DNA from: Marivirga lumbricoides
Lineage (GTDB): Bacteria; Bacteroidota; Bacteroidia; Cytophagales; Cyclobacteriaceae
Assembly: GCF_014636295.1 (NCBI RefSeq)
Contig: NZ_BMEC01000006.1
Coordinates: forward strand, 62,001-126,000
DNA length: 64,000 bases
Direction of reading: 5' to 3'
In this document: positions 10,462 to 18,703 of the stretch, piece after piece
Layout: the number at the start of each line of letters is the position of its first letter
Position numbering within the stretch: the first letter of the stretch is position 1
Notes under the pieces: model-generated
Seen by the model: only the letters and a program-made list of their open reading frames with translations
What the model was told of the DNA's origin: nothing
The model's database searches: none
Program-made: the position numbers and the translations under genes

Positions 10462-10490
10462 TGGCGTGGATAACCAATATATGGCGCAGA
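10462..10490. promoter_or_regulatory. Weak candidate LytTR-type direct repeat
   Basis: TGGCGTGGA at 10462-10470 and TGGCGCAGA at 10482-10490 match at 7 of 9 positions with a 20-base period, in otherwise AT-rich DNA. It sits between the LytTR regulator gene and the giant surface-protein gene, about 165-190 bases upstream of the latter. LytTR proteins bind paired direct repeats about two helical turns apart. This is a weak match and a guess. Confidence 0.2.
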
Positions 10491-10516
10491 AAGTAATTTT
10501 AATGAGGTTTTATCTT

Positions 10517-11269
10517 TTAAACAACATGAATGCTGTTGAGGAATGATTGTTTATATGATCTACCTACTGGCACATTGAAATTGCCCACAAGCACCTCATT
10601 TTTTGAAAGATTTACTTGAGAGATCTCTTCTTTATTAATAATGAACGATCGATGAACCCTTAAGAAGACCTGATTATCTTTTAGTTCATCTTCCAGTTTT
10701 TGTAAAGACATTCTGACTTCAATAATTTCTTTGGATAAGTAAATCAGGCACAACTTATCTTTTGCTTCAATATATAAAATATCGCTTAATATAATTTTAA
10801 TTAGCCTTCCTTTACTTTTCAAAAACAGCATACCTTTTTCAAGGCTATCTTTAGCCTCTTCAGGGTACTCATTTTGGGAATTAGCGGTTTTTATTTTAGA
10901 AAATTTATAGACTGCCAGCTCAATAGCTGCTTGTAAAGTTTCCTTATCATATGGTTTAATGATATAGGCATAAGGATCTGTCAATTTAGCTGTTTCAAAG
11001 GTTTCTTTATCTCTGTAGGAAGTGATAAAGATGACAGGAATTGCTTTTTTATTGTTAAGATGCTCTACTATTTGAATGCCACTAAGGTCTCCTGCCAAGT
11101 GAATATCCACCAGCAACAAATCAGGCTTTGTTGCAGCAATTAAATTAAGTGCCTGTGTTGAGCTTGCCGCTGTTCCTGCCAGTTCATATCCCATTTCATC
11201 CAAATACATTTCTAATCTATTAGTATGGATAAAATCATCTTCAATAATAAAAACTTTTACTTTAGACAT
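10517..11269 (-). CDS. LytTR-family response regulator
   Basis: This 250-aa regulator has a receiver domain at about 1-125. The acidic pair follows FIIE near residues 10-12, the phosphoacceptor is Asp55 in LLLVDIHLAG, and the conserved Lys is in IIKPYD. A LytTR DNA-binding domain follows at about 150-248, with YIEAKDKLCLIYL and FLRVHRSFIINKEEI. It starts 15 bases after the stop of the upstream histidine kinase, which is its evident partner. The giant surface-protein gene lies 218 bases downstream on the same strand and is a possible target. Confidence in the family is high; targets are unknown. Confidence 0.93.
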   Translation of the reverse strand: MSKVKVFIIEDDFIHTNRLEMYLDEMGYELAGTAASSTQALNLIAATKPDLLLVDIHLAGDLSGIQIVEHLNNKKAIPVIFITSYRDKETFETAKLTDPYAYIIKPYDKETLQAAIELAVYKFSKIKTANSQNEYPEEAKDSLEKGMLFLKSKGRLIKIILSDILYIEAKDKLCLIYLSKEIIEVRMSLQKLEDELKDNQVFLRVHRSFIINKEEISQVNLSKNEVLVGNFNVPVGRSYKQSFLNSIHVV

Positions 11270-11284
11270 TTATAAGTGATGAGT

Positions 11285-13303
11285 TTAGCCAGCTTGAGCA
11301 TATCTGGTAGGTATTTTAATAGAAAACACACTACCCTGGTTTATATTACTTTCAATTTCAATAGTTCCATGATTCATCAGAACAAAGTCTTTCACCAGAA
11401 TAAGACCAAGACCTGTTCCCTTTTCTTCATTTGTACCTGAGGTAATCTTAGAGTCATCCAAAACAAACAGCTTATTGAGCTTTTCTTCTTCTATTCCTGT
11501 ACCATTGTCTACAACATTTATTTCAACCATTTCCTTACTGCTTGTTGCTGACAAGTTTACAGAACCACCACTATAGGTAAACTTAATGCTATTGCTAATC
11601 AGGTTCCTAAAAATAGTACTTAATGTTTCTTTATCAGCATGAACATGGAGTTCTCTTGGTATATCTACTTTTAGTTGAATATCTTTTGCCGCTGCCATAT
11701 CTTTAAAATACTGCAAGCTTTCATCTACTAAAGATTTCAATGCTAATCGCTGAGGGTTATAAGGCATTGCTCCTTCCTGGCTTAAAGCCCACTTTAATAA
11801 GTTATCAAGTAATACATTTACTTTCATTGCAGAATCTTCAATCTGCAAAGCTATTTTATTCAGATTCTCTATATTTCCTTTTTTAATATTGTAGTTCAGT
11901 AATCCTGAGATTCCCTGAAGTGCAGTAAGTGGCCCGCGAAGGTCATGTGCTATGATGCCAAAAAATCTATTTTTAGTGGCATTTAGCTGGGTTAATTGTT
12001 CCTTCTGCCTGACCAAAGCTTTATTATTTTTATTTTTCTGTTGGTAAGCCCGAAGAAGTAAGCCTGCTAATATCAACAATACTAAAGAACCTATTATAAA
12101 TAAAGTTACAATTTGATTTTTCTGTGCAATAATGGCTAATTGTTGTTCTTTTTCAGATTTTAACAATGTATTCTCAGCTTCTTTTTTAACAGTTTGATAT
12201 TTTGTTTCCATGTCGGAAATCAATGTTTCTTTTGTTTTATTAAAAAGGGAGTCTTTTAAAGCAGTATAATCAATATGGTAAACCAAAGCCTGCTTATATT
12301 TACCGAAGGACTGATAGATTTGCGAAAGCGTAAGGTAAAGGTCCAATTGTTTTTTGCGGTTACCTATTGCTTTCGCCATCTTCATACTTTCCTCCGCAAA
12401 AGTAATAGCCTTTTCAAAATCACCTGCTTTAGTGTATACAAGTGCAAGTTCTTCAGAAGTATGAGCTATTCCTGCACGATTATTCAAACGTTTTTTTATC
12501 TCCAGAGATTGATATAAATATTTAAGAGCTTCTTCTAATTTATTTTGTGCACTATAAAGTTCTCCCAGGTTATTATAGCTGATTGCTAAACCATAATCAT
12601 CCTCTGTCTCTTTTTCAAGTGCAATTACTTGCATTCTATACTCCAATGCTTTTTCAAAATCTCCTCTCTTTCGATAGATAATTTCAATGCTATTCAGCGC
12701 CATAGAGATATTGGTTAAGTCATTTGCTAATTGCGCCTCTTCTAATGCCTGATAATAATACTCTAAAGCTTTATCATAATCTTTCTTATATCTGTAAACT
12801 TCACCAATGGAACTGAGGGTGTTTGATGTTACTTCTCCTTCCAATGAATTCTTTATTTCGAGAGTTTTTAATAAGTAATCCAGTGAAGCAGGATAGTCAC
12901 CTTTTCTCATATAAATATTACCAATATTGTGGAGAATAGAAGCCTCTCCATTTAGGTTTTTAGTTTCTAAAAATATAGCTCTTGCTTTTTCATATAAACT
13001 GAGTGCCAAATCATATTTACCTGTACTGGCATAAACAGAGCCCAAATCTTCATAGCTTCCTGCTAATGGGTTTTGATATCCTTTTTCAGTAGCATAGGAG
13101 ATAGCTTTTTCTCCGTATAATATGGCATCTTCAACATTTATGGAGCGACTGTAATAACATAGATCCCTGAGCACTTTCACCTTTTCTTCTGCTGAAACTG
13201 CTGGCAAAATTGATTTAAGGCTATCAACCAGCGCACGGTTTTGAGTTAGTCCGGGAACAGAGAAACAAAGAAAATAAGCTATAATAATGAAGTGTTTTTT
13301 CAT
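11285..13303 (-). CDS. TPR-containing sensor histidine kinase
   Basis: This 672-aa protein has a signal peptide or N-terminal anchor (about 1-20), then about seven tetratricopeptide repeats (about 30-350) with motifs such as ALSLYEKA and ALEYYYQALEEA. A coiled stretch and one membrane segment (about 398-420) follow. The HisKA domain carries His453 in IIAHDLRGPLTAL. The ATPase domain has N, D.GTGI and GTGLGL boxes near the C-terminus. The TPR region should be periplasmic. This layout is common in Bacteroidota, where such kinases pair with LytTR regulators, as here. A TATCTTTG element lies 28-35 bases upstream. Confidence 0.92.
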   Translation of the reverse strand: MKKHFIIIAYFLCFSVPGLTQNRALVDSLKSILPAVSAEEKVKVLRDLCYYSRSINVEDAILYGEKAISYATEKGYQNPLAGSYEDLGSVYASTGKYDLALSLYEKARAIFLETKNLNGEASILHNIGNIYMRKGDYPASLDYLLKTLEIKNSLEGEVTSNTLSSIGEVYRYKKDYDKALEYYYQALEEAQLANDLTNISMALNSIEIIYRKRGDFEKALEYRMQVIALEKETEDDYGLAISYNNLGELYSAQNKLEEALKYLYQSLEIKKRLNNRAGIAHTSEELALVYTKAGDFEKAITFAEESMKMAKAIGNRKKQLDLYLTLSQIYQSFGKYKQALVYHIDYTALKDSLFNKTKETLISDMETKYQTVKKEAENTLLKSEKEQQLAIIAQKNQIVTLFIIGSLVLLILAGLLLRAYQQKNKNNKALVRQKEQLTQLNATKNRFFGIIAHDLRGPLTALQGISGLLNYNIKKGNIENLNKIALQIEDSAMKVNVLLDNLLKWALSQEGAMPYNPQRLALKSLVDESLQYFKDMAAAKDIQLKVDIPRELHVHADKETLSTIFRNLISNSIKFTYSGGSVNLSATSSKEMVEINVVDNGTGIEEEKLNKLFVLDDSKITSGTNEEKGTGLGLILVKDFVLMNHGTIEIESNINQGSVFSIKIPTRYAQAG

Positions 13304-13670
13304 AAAGGCTTAAAAATTAGGAACTGCCTTCAAAGATATGGATTAATTTTTAAGGAAGCCGCGAAGATCAATCTGTCCGATTACTTGAATTTCCCTAATT
13401 AGTAAAAATCAGATAAAAGATGAAATAGTAAGATTACGATATTCTAAATTAGAAATTACTGATAGCAGAACCATTACGTTGAAGGTATTTGCAAATATTG
13501 AAGTACAGCACGCTTTTAATGACAAATGTCAGCAAATAACATGATTCACCCACCAAATAGCCTTAAACACACATATTCCTATTAAAATGGTAAAATTTTT
13601 TCTTCGGTTTTCGTAAACATTAATAAGTTTCGAATGATCGAGGCTTCATGAAATTTAAATATAAATAATC
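13304..13670. other. Divergent intergenic region
   Basis: This 367-base gap separates the TPR kinase from the TonB-like gene. It holds the TATCTTTG element at 13331-13338 and a short palindrome TGACAAATGTCA at 13520-13531. I see no RNA gene, coding frame or longer repeat. Confidence 0.5.
13331..13338 (-). promoter_or_regulatory. Bacteroidota-type -7 promoter element
   Basis: Read on the minus strand this is TATCTTTG, an exact match to TAnnTTTG. It ends 28 bases before the start codon of the TPR kinase, giving a predicted leader of about 20 bases. I found no clear TTG at the -33 position. Confidence 0.4.
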
Positions 13671-14369
13671 ATGGAACTTAAGAAAAACCCACATGTAGAT
13701 GTATACCGATTGAAGAGTATATTTTTCAATATCGGGTTAGTGATATCAATCTCATCTGTATTCGCTATTTTTCAGTTCAAAGTATATGATAATACGAATG
13801 TGGTTGATCTCGGTGTAATGGATGACAGACTTGAAGAAGTAATGGATATACCCCTTACTACCCAGCCACCTCCCCCTCCCCCAAAGATACAATTACCGGA
13901 AATTGTGGAAGTGGCTAATGAAGAACTGATTATTGAAGATATTGATCTGGAGCTGGATTTAGAAATGACTGAAAATACAACCATTGAACCCAGCGTTTAT
14001 CAGGAACCTTTACTGGATGAACCTGAAGAGGAGAAAGCAGATGAAATATTTAGTGTAGTTGAAGTACAAGCAGAGCCTGTAGGTGGTGTAGGAGCTTTTT
14101 ATGAATACGTAGCTTCACAACTAAAAGATAATTACCCTCATCAGGCAGAGGAAATGAATATACAAGGTATTGTTTACGTCCAGTTTGTTGTAGAAAAAGA
14201 CGGCTCCATTACCGATGTGCAGGCAGTTAAAGGTATTGGAGGTGGTTGTGATGAATTAGCCATCAAGGTAGTCAGGAACTCCCCAAAATGGAATCCTGGC
14301 AGACAAAGAGGCAAAGCTGTCCGTAGCAGAAAAGTAGTTCCAATCAGGTTTAAATTAGTAATGAGGTAG
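13671..14369 (+). CDS. TonB-like energy transducer
   Basis: This 232-aa protein has a cytoplasmic N-tail and one membrane segment (about 17-36). A Pro-run (six in a row after TTQ, near residue 65) and an acidic periplasmic linker follow. The TonB C-terminal domain (about 140-232) has NIQGIVYVQFVVEKDGSITD and the final VVPIRFKL. TonB proteins carry proton-motive energy from ExbB/ExbD to outer-membrane receptors. No exbB or exbD is nearby. The acidic linker resembles other Bacteroidota TonB paralogues. A strong hairpin follows the gene. Confidence 0.9.
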   Translation: MELKKNPHVDVYRLKSIFFNIGLVISISSVFAIFQFKVYDNTNVVDLGVMDDRLEEVMDIPLTTQPPPPPPKIQLPEIVEVANEELIIEDIDLELDLEMTENTTIEPSVYQEPLLDEPEEEKADEIFSVVEVQAEPVGGVGAFYEYVASQLKDNYPHQAEEMNIQGIVYVQFVVEKDGSITDVQAVKGIGGGCDELAIKVVRNSPKWNPGRQRGKAVRSRKVVPIRFKLVMR

Positions 14370-14451
14370 AAATAAATACAACTTTCTTAAAATCTAAACC
14401 TATGATTTTTATTATAATGTATCATTCTGGTTAAACCTGGAATTCTTTCTT

Positions 14452-14498
14452 TAACAACATTAAAAACTCCCTACAATGTAGAGTTTTTAATGTTGTTA
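14452..14498. terminator. Bidirectional hairpin terminator
   Basis: A perfect 18-bp stem (14452-14469 with 14481-14498) has an 11-base loop. The core arms are AACAACATTAAAAACTC and its complement. It lies between the convergent TonB-like and LuxR-type genes, 83 bases after one stop and 10 bases after the other. Confidence 0.8.
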
Positions 14499-14507
14499 TT
14501 GTCATTT

Positions 14508-14816
14508 TCAGATTACATCAAATGCTAATGCATAATTATATATATCTGGAAAGGTATGTGCATTGAGCTTTCTGTTAATGTTTTTCCTATGCTGTTCAAC
14601 TGTCTTTCTACTGATACAAAGTTTCTGTGCTATTTCCGCATTGGTATGGTTATGCACTACCAAATTAAATATTTGCCGTTCTCGTTCAGTCAATGATTCA
14701 AATTCTACATTATGGGCGCTTTTGAAAGCTTCCTGTGATATTATCCTTTTCAACTTGTGAGGAGAATAATGTTCAAAGCTTAAGCTTTGAGCAGAAGTAG
14801 GTTTCTTGGATTGCAT
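14508..14816 (-). CDS. Small LuxR-type helix-turn-helix regulator
   Basis: This 102-aa protein is almost only a LuxR/GerE DNA-binding domain (about 38-100), with LTERERQIFNLV, NAEIAQKLCISRKTVEQH and RKNINRKL. It has no receiver or sensor domain; the N-terminal 35 residues are polar and basic. Stand-alone domains of this kind can act as transcription factors without phosphorylation. An 18-base inverted repeat lies 67 bases upstream of the start and could be its own operator. Confidence 0.85.
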   Translation of the reverse strand: MQSKKPTSAQSLSFEHYSPHKLKRIISQEAFKSAHNVEFESLTERERQIFNLVVHNHTNAEIAQKLCISRKTVEQHRKNINRKLNAHTFPDIYNYALAFDVI

Positions 14817-14882
14817 TGTGGTCAGGTTATAAGGTTAATAATTCGTTCTCCTTCAATTTCAATTGAAAATTTGAAATGTCAA

Positions 14883-14900
14883 ATACCTACTTATAGGTAT
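14883..14900. promoter_or_regulatory. Inverted repeat, candidate LuxR-type operator
   Basis: ATACCTACTTATAGGTAT has perfect 7-bp arms around CTTA. It lies in the 259-base gap between the divergent LuxR-type gene and the DUF3352-like gene. A second palindrome, TTTCAATTGAAA, is at 14857-14868. LuxR-type dimers usually bind inverted repeats of about 18-22 bp; the link to this regulator is inferred from position. Confidence 0.35.
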
Positions 14901-15075
14901 ATTTAATACATATGTATGAAATATTGTAAGTAAACTTTACATTCTTTTTTAACTCAATCCTTTCTCATACTTTTAGATTTACTTCTTGCGTTATCTAGCT
15001 AAAATCAATGAGCAATCTTTTAAAGCCCGCAAATCTTTCTTAATTTTTGGCTCCTAAATTTTAGCAATACCATTT

Positions 15076-17046
15076 ATGAAAAAAATCATCATTGTAGTTT
15101 CTATCCTATTAGTTTTGGCCATTGCCGCCTATGTGTATTTTTTTCATCTACAACCTGTCAAAAAGAATAACCCTATGATGGCCGTTCCGGCCGATGCAAG
15201 CCTGATTATTCAGATGGAAGATCCTTTTGAGCAATGGTCGGTTATCACTAATAATCAAATCTGGAACTACTTAAAAACGGATCCGTATTTTGCGGAGCTG
15301 GGACATGAAATGGACAGCATGAACCAAGAGATGAAGGGAAATGAGATGCTTTGGGAAATGATTATTGGCCGGCCAATGGTTATTTCCATCCATCAAACCA
15401 GAAAAGAAGAATATGATTACTTATACACTATTGATTTACAACGTGCCACTCAATTTAATTTCATTAAAAATTATATTGATGATTTGAGCGATGACATCAG
15501 CAAAATCTATACACGGGATTATCATGAAAAGGAAATTATTGAATTCTCTTTTGAAGGAGATCCTACCACTTATTATTTGAGTATTCATGAAAACCTGCTG
15601 ATGGTTTCGTCTACTCATACTATCATTGAAAATGCCATTGATCAGCTAGCGGAACCGATTCTTATCCGTGACCTGGACTTTATTGACGTAAGCAGGGAAA
15701 TAGAGGGTAGCGGAATCAAAATGTATCTCAATTATGCTCCTATGGCAAAATTAATGCAACAATGGATGGATGCAGGGGAAGAAGACAGTTTTACCATGTT
15801 GAAACCACTGAAATACAGTGGCATGTCATTAGAAGCTACGGATAAAATCTTTTCAAGCATAGGATACTCCAGCGTAAGTAAAGAAAAACCGAATATTCTT
15901 ACTGCTTTAATGAACTCCGGTGAGGGAGATGTAGCCGTGGGAACAATAGTACCTGACAATGCCTCCTATTTTATGAGTCTCGGTTTCAATGATGCCAATA
16001 CTTTTTACAAAGAGATGGAGAAAGTACTGGTCGTGGATGAAGATGGTGAGGATTATATAGATAGTAAAAGTAAAATTGAAAAATTCCTGAAAATTTCCAT
16101 TGAAGATGATTTTTTAAGTTGGATGGATAATGAAATAGCGCTAATTCAGCTAAATTCAAACAGCGATAAAAATAAGGTGGAAATGGCAGTAGCTATAAAA
16201 CATTCTGGAAGGGATGATGCTACTGAGCGACTGGCCTATATTGAACAGCAGATTAAAAAAAGAACACCCGTAAAATTTAAAGGTATTAGTTATAAAGGTT
16301 ATAATATACATTATCTCTCTATTAAAGGTTTCTTTAAGTTGTTATTCGGTAAAGCTTTTGCAGATATTGATAAGCCCTATTATACCATTATGGAAGATTA
16401 CGTGGTATTTAGTAACTCCCCCAGAACCTTAGGGAAAATTATTACGGCAGTTGAAGAAAAAACTGTGCTTGATGCCACAGAAGAATATGCCCTTTTTATG
16501 GAGGATTTCGGATATGAATCAAATCTATTTATTTATCTGCGTGCAGAAGAAATGTTAAGTGATGCAAAAAGGTTACTGGATGAGGCCTCCTGGAAAGACC
16601 TTTTAACGCATGAGGAATATATAAGGAGTTTCCCTATGGTGGGTCTGCAATTTACAACTGATGGAAAGCTCTTAAGACATCAGCTTCAAATGAATTACCT
16701 TAATCACCAGCAAATGAAAGACTGGGAAAACCTTGTGGCCCAACATAGCTTTAAGGTGAATGAAGTGGTGATTAATGATCCGGAAGAAGAAACTGAAGAC
16801 GATGTTATCTCCATTGATAATATTTTACCGGAAGACTTAAATAGCAAAACTTTTTCCGAAACCTACGGAAACGGGCAGTTGAAATTTGAAGTTTCGTTAA
16901 AGGATGGACTGAAGCATGGAAGGTATTACCAATATGATAGTTTGGGAAATATGGTAGTTAAGGGAAGATATAAAAACGATGAAAAGTCTGGCACATGGAG
17001 ATTTTATGATGAAGAAGGAGAGCTGTTAAAGAAAGAGAAGTTCTAA
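15076..17046 (+). CDS. DUF3352-like membrane-anchored protein with C-terminal MORN-type repeats
   Basis: This 656-aa protein has one N-terminal membrane segment (about 3-25) and then a large exported region. The opening MMAVPADASLIIQMEDPFE resembles DUF3352-type proteins, whose role is not known. The C-terminal 60 residues contain repeats of the type GNGQLKFEVSLKDGLKHGRY and GRYKNDEKSGTWRFYDEEGE, the MORN-like unit also seen in YwqK-type proteins. It probably sits in the inner membrane facing the periplasm. The divergent MsrA starts 36 bases downstream and may be co-transcribed. The domain call for the main body is moderate; the C-terminal repeats are clear. Confidence 0.75.
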   Translation: MKKIIIVVSILLVLAIAAYVYFFHLQPVKKNNPMMAVPADASLIIQMEDPFEQWSVITNNQIWNYLKTDPYFAELGHEMDSMNQEMKGNEMLWEMIIGRPMVISIHQTRKEEYDYLYTIDLQRATQFNFIKNYIDDLSDDISKIYTRDYHEKEIIEFSFEGDPTTYYLSIHENLLMVSSTHTIIENAIDQLAEPILIRDLDFIDVSREIEGSGIKMYLNYAPMAKLMQQWMDAGEEDSFTMLKPLKYSGMSLEATDKIFSSIGYSSVSKEKPNILTALMNSGEGDVAVGTIVPDNASYFMSLGFNDANTFYKEMEKVLVVDEDGEDYIDSKSKIEKFLKISIEDDFLSWMDNEIALIQLNSNSDKNKVEMAVAIKHSGRDDATERLAYIEQQIKKRTPVKFKGISYKGYNIHYLSIKGFFKLLFGKAFADIDKPYYTIMEDYVVFSNSPRTLGKIITAVEEKTVLDATEEYALFMEDFGYESNLFIYLRAEEMLSDAKRLLDEASWKDLLTHEEYIRSFPMVGLQFTTDGKLLRHQLQMNYLNHQQMKDWENLVAQHSFKVNEVVINDPEEETEDDVISIDNILPEDLNSKTFSETYGNGQLKFEVSLKDGLKHGRYYQYDSLGNMVVKGRYKNDEKSGTWRFYDEEGELLKKEKF

Positions 17047-17082
17047 TATAAAGGTGATTCGTGAGACAGGAACTGCATTTGC

Positions 17083-17577
17083 ATGGACAAAATAATTAAA
17101 ATAGGCTTTGGTGGCGGTTGTCATTGGTGCACAGAAGCTATATTTCAGTCCTTAAAAGGTGTATTAGAAGTGAAGCAGGGATGGATTAACTCAGATGCAC
17201 CAAACAATAATTTTTCTGAAGCAGTAATTGTTCGTTTTAATAAGAAAGTAATCACTCAAAGGATGCTGGTCAGTATTCATCTGCATACGCACAGTTGCAC
17301 TTCCGCTCACGCTATGAGGAATAAATACCGGTCAGCAGTGTATACTTTTTCTGAGGAACAGAGAAAGAAAGTAACTACTGACCTGACACAGCTACAGAAT
17401 GATTTTGTGAATCCCATTATCACCGAAGCTATTCCTTTCCGGAATTTCAAATTAAACAAGCAAACCTTTCTCAACTATTACTATAAAAATCCTGAAAAGC
17501 CTTTTTGTCAAACATACATCACTCCTAAACTTAGGATACTAATGAATAAGTATAGGAATGTGGTTAAGGAAGTATGA
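17083..17577 (+). CDS. Divergent peptide methionine sulfoxide reductase A-like protein
   Basis: This 164-aa protein opens with GFGGGCHWCTEAIFQSLKGV, matching the MsrA active-site block with catalytic Cys13, though the usual Phe after it is His14. Later blocks align with MsrA: FSEAV (Glu46, the position of the active-site Glu) and NKYRSAVYTF (Tyr82). The usual GY.GG and TGHAE wording is altered, and the Asp that precedes the YRS block in typical MsrA looks replaced. MsrA reduces methionine-S-sulfoxide in proteins. Activity is likely but not certain with these changes. It has no signal peptide and follows the DUF3352-like gene by 36 bases. Confidence 0.75.
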   Translation: MDKIIKIGFGGGCHWCTEAIFQSLKGVLEVKQGWINSDAPNNNFSEAVIVRFNKKVITQRMLVSIHLHTHSCTSAHAMRNKYRSAVYTFSEEQRKKVTTDLTQLQNDFVNPIITEAIPFRNFKLNKQTFLNYYYKNPEKPFCQTYITPKLRILMNKYRNVVKEV

Positions 17578-17601
17578 AAAATTTTCATGTTCTAAATGCA
17601 T

Positions 17602-17926
17602 CCTTATGGGAATCAGTTCATTTCAACAGCATATTGAAATAACGTCTTTTTAATAGAATTGCCTTTGGTATAAACCGACAATTAAACAGTTATTGCCGGG
17701 CACAAAGCAATCTTTTCTATTATTCTAGAAAATTCAGGTAATGAAATTTCATTGAAAAGATTCCTGATAATTTTTTCTGTTGCTCTCCAAAATTTCGGGG
17801 ATGACGATAATTGCCTGTTTTTGTGGTGGTGACAAGCATTTAGTACTTGCTTATTTAGGTCTTTTTTTCCACTGGTCTGCGGATTACAGTCCAGCAAAAA
17901 GGGGAAGGTCTGTGAGCCACAGACCT
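17602..17926. repeat. Interspersed repeat element, copy A
   Basis: First and 5'-truncated copy of a unit that recurs 398 bases later. It contains the hairpin arms TTTCAACA/TATTGAAA, TATTCTAGAA, an ATTGC...GCAAT pair and, at the end, AGGTCTGTG AGC CACAGACCT. An 86-codon minus-strand frame lies inside it but looks like a by-product of the repeat. Confidence 0.7.
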
Positions 17927-17944
17927 TGGTTTTTCTGTTCATTT

Positions 17945-18328
17945 GTGTAATAAGATAGTTTTTTTTTTACTCAAATTACAATTAGCACGTCATTCCCTTA
18001 CAGAAGGGAATCTGTCCATTTCAACAGCATGTTGAAATAACGTCTTTATTTATAGAATTGGCTTTGCTATAAACCGACAATTAAACAGTTATTGCCAGGC
18101 ACGAAGCAATCTTTTCTATTATTCTAGAAAATTCAGGTAATGAAATTTCATTGAAAAGATCCCTGATAATTTTTTCCGTTGCTCTCCAAAAATTTCGGGG
18201 ATGACGATAATTGCCTGCTTTTGTGGTGGTAACAAGCATTTAGTGCTTGCTTATTTAGGTCTTTTTTTCCACTGGTCTGCGGATTATAGTCCAGCAAAAA
18301 GGGGAAGATCTGTGAGCCACAGACCTTT
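17945..18328. repeat. Interspersed repeat element, copy B
   Basis: Fullest copy. It begins GTGTAATAAGATAG, then a run of T, and has a hairpin ATTCCCTT ACAG AAGGGAAT and a second ATTTCAACA GCA TGTTGAAAT. The shared segment with copy A is nearly identical over about 300 bases, with a few substitutions and one base insertion in AAATTTCGGGG context. Confidence 0.75.
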
Positions 18329-18356
18329 GTTTTGAATCTTGATGGAAAGAAAAATG

Positions 18357-18455
18357 CCAATCAGCTGGTTATTGCGAGGTACGAAGCAATCTTAGTAATT
18401 AAGTATCACCTAAAATTAAATGGTTATTGCGAGCGCAGCGCGGCAATCTTTTTGT
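18357..18455. repeat. Short palindromic ATTGC...GCAAT elements
   Basis: Two units, TTATTGCGAGGTACGAAGC with AATC at 18369-18392 and TTATTGCGAGCGCAGCGCGG with CAATC at 18424-18448. Each has ATTGC/GCAAT arms. Related arms occur inside copies A and B. Such short palindromes are common between genes in Bacteroidota. Confidence 0.5.
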
Positions 18456-18467
18456 CCCAGGTACTCT

Positions 18468-18593
18468 GTGTAATAAGATAGTTTTTTTACTCAAATTACA
18501 ATTAGAACGTCATTCCCTTGCAGAAGGGAATCTGTCCATTTCAACAGCATGTTGAAATAACGTCCTTTTTGTAGAATCGGCTTATGCTATAAA
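18468..18593. repeat. Interspersed repeat element, copy C (partial)
   Basis: Third copy of the 5' part only: GTGTAATAAGATAG, the ATTCCCTT/AAGGGAAT hairpin (loop GCAG), the ATTTCAACA/TGTTGAAAT hairpin and about 40 further bases ending near GCTATAAACC. The 3' part with the AGGTCTGTG hairpin is absent. From 18594 to 18666 I see nothing recognisable. Confidence 0.65.
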
Positions 18594-18668
18594 CCTGAGT
18601 TAAATTCTTAATTTATTTCAAAGTCTGTCAGAGCGTTTCCGATTTGGAGAGGAAGGGACGCCATTTTA

Positions 18669-18687
18669 TTAACCGAACTCGGGTTAA
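18669..18687 (-). terminator. Hairpin downstream of the transglutaminase-like gene
   Basis: TTAACCGA and TCGGGTTAA pair around AC with one bulged G, 17 bases after the stop codon. There is no clear T-run, so it may be a processing hairpin rather than a terminator. Confidence 0.35.
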
Positions 18688-18703
18688 GAATAAGTATTAT
18701 AAA

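Noticed and set aside
17682-17942. 86-codon minus-strand frame starting MNRKTKVCGSQTFPF
   Set aside because: It lies wholly in the repeat unit, and the matching frame in the next copy is broken differently, so it is likely a by-product of the repeat.
18148-18360. 70-codon minus-strand frame related to the one above
   Set aside because: Same repeat origin; truncated by a frameshift against the first copy.
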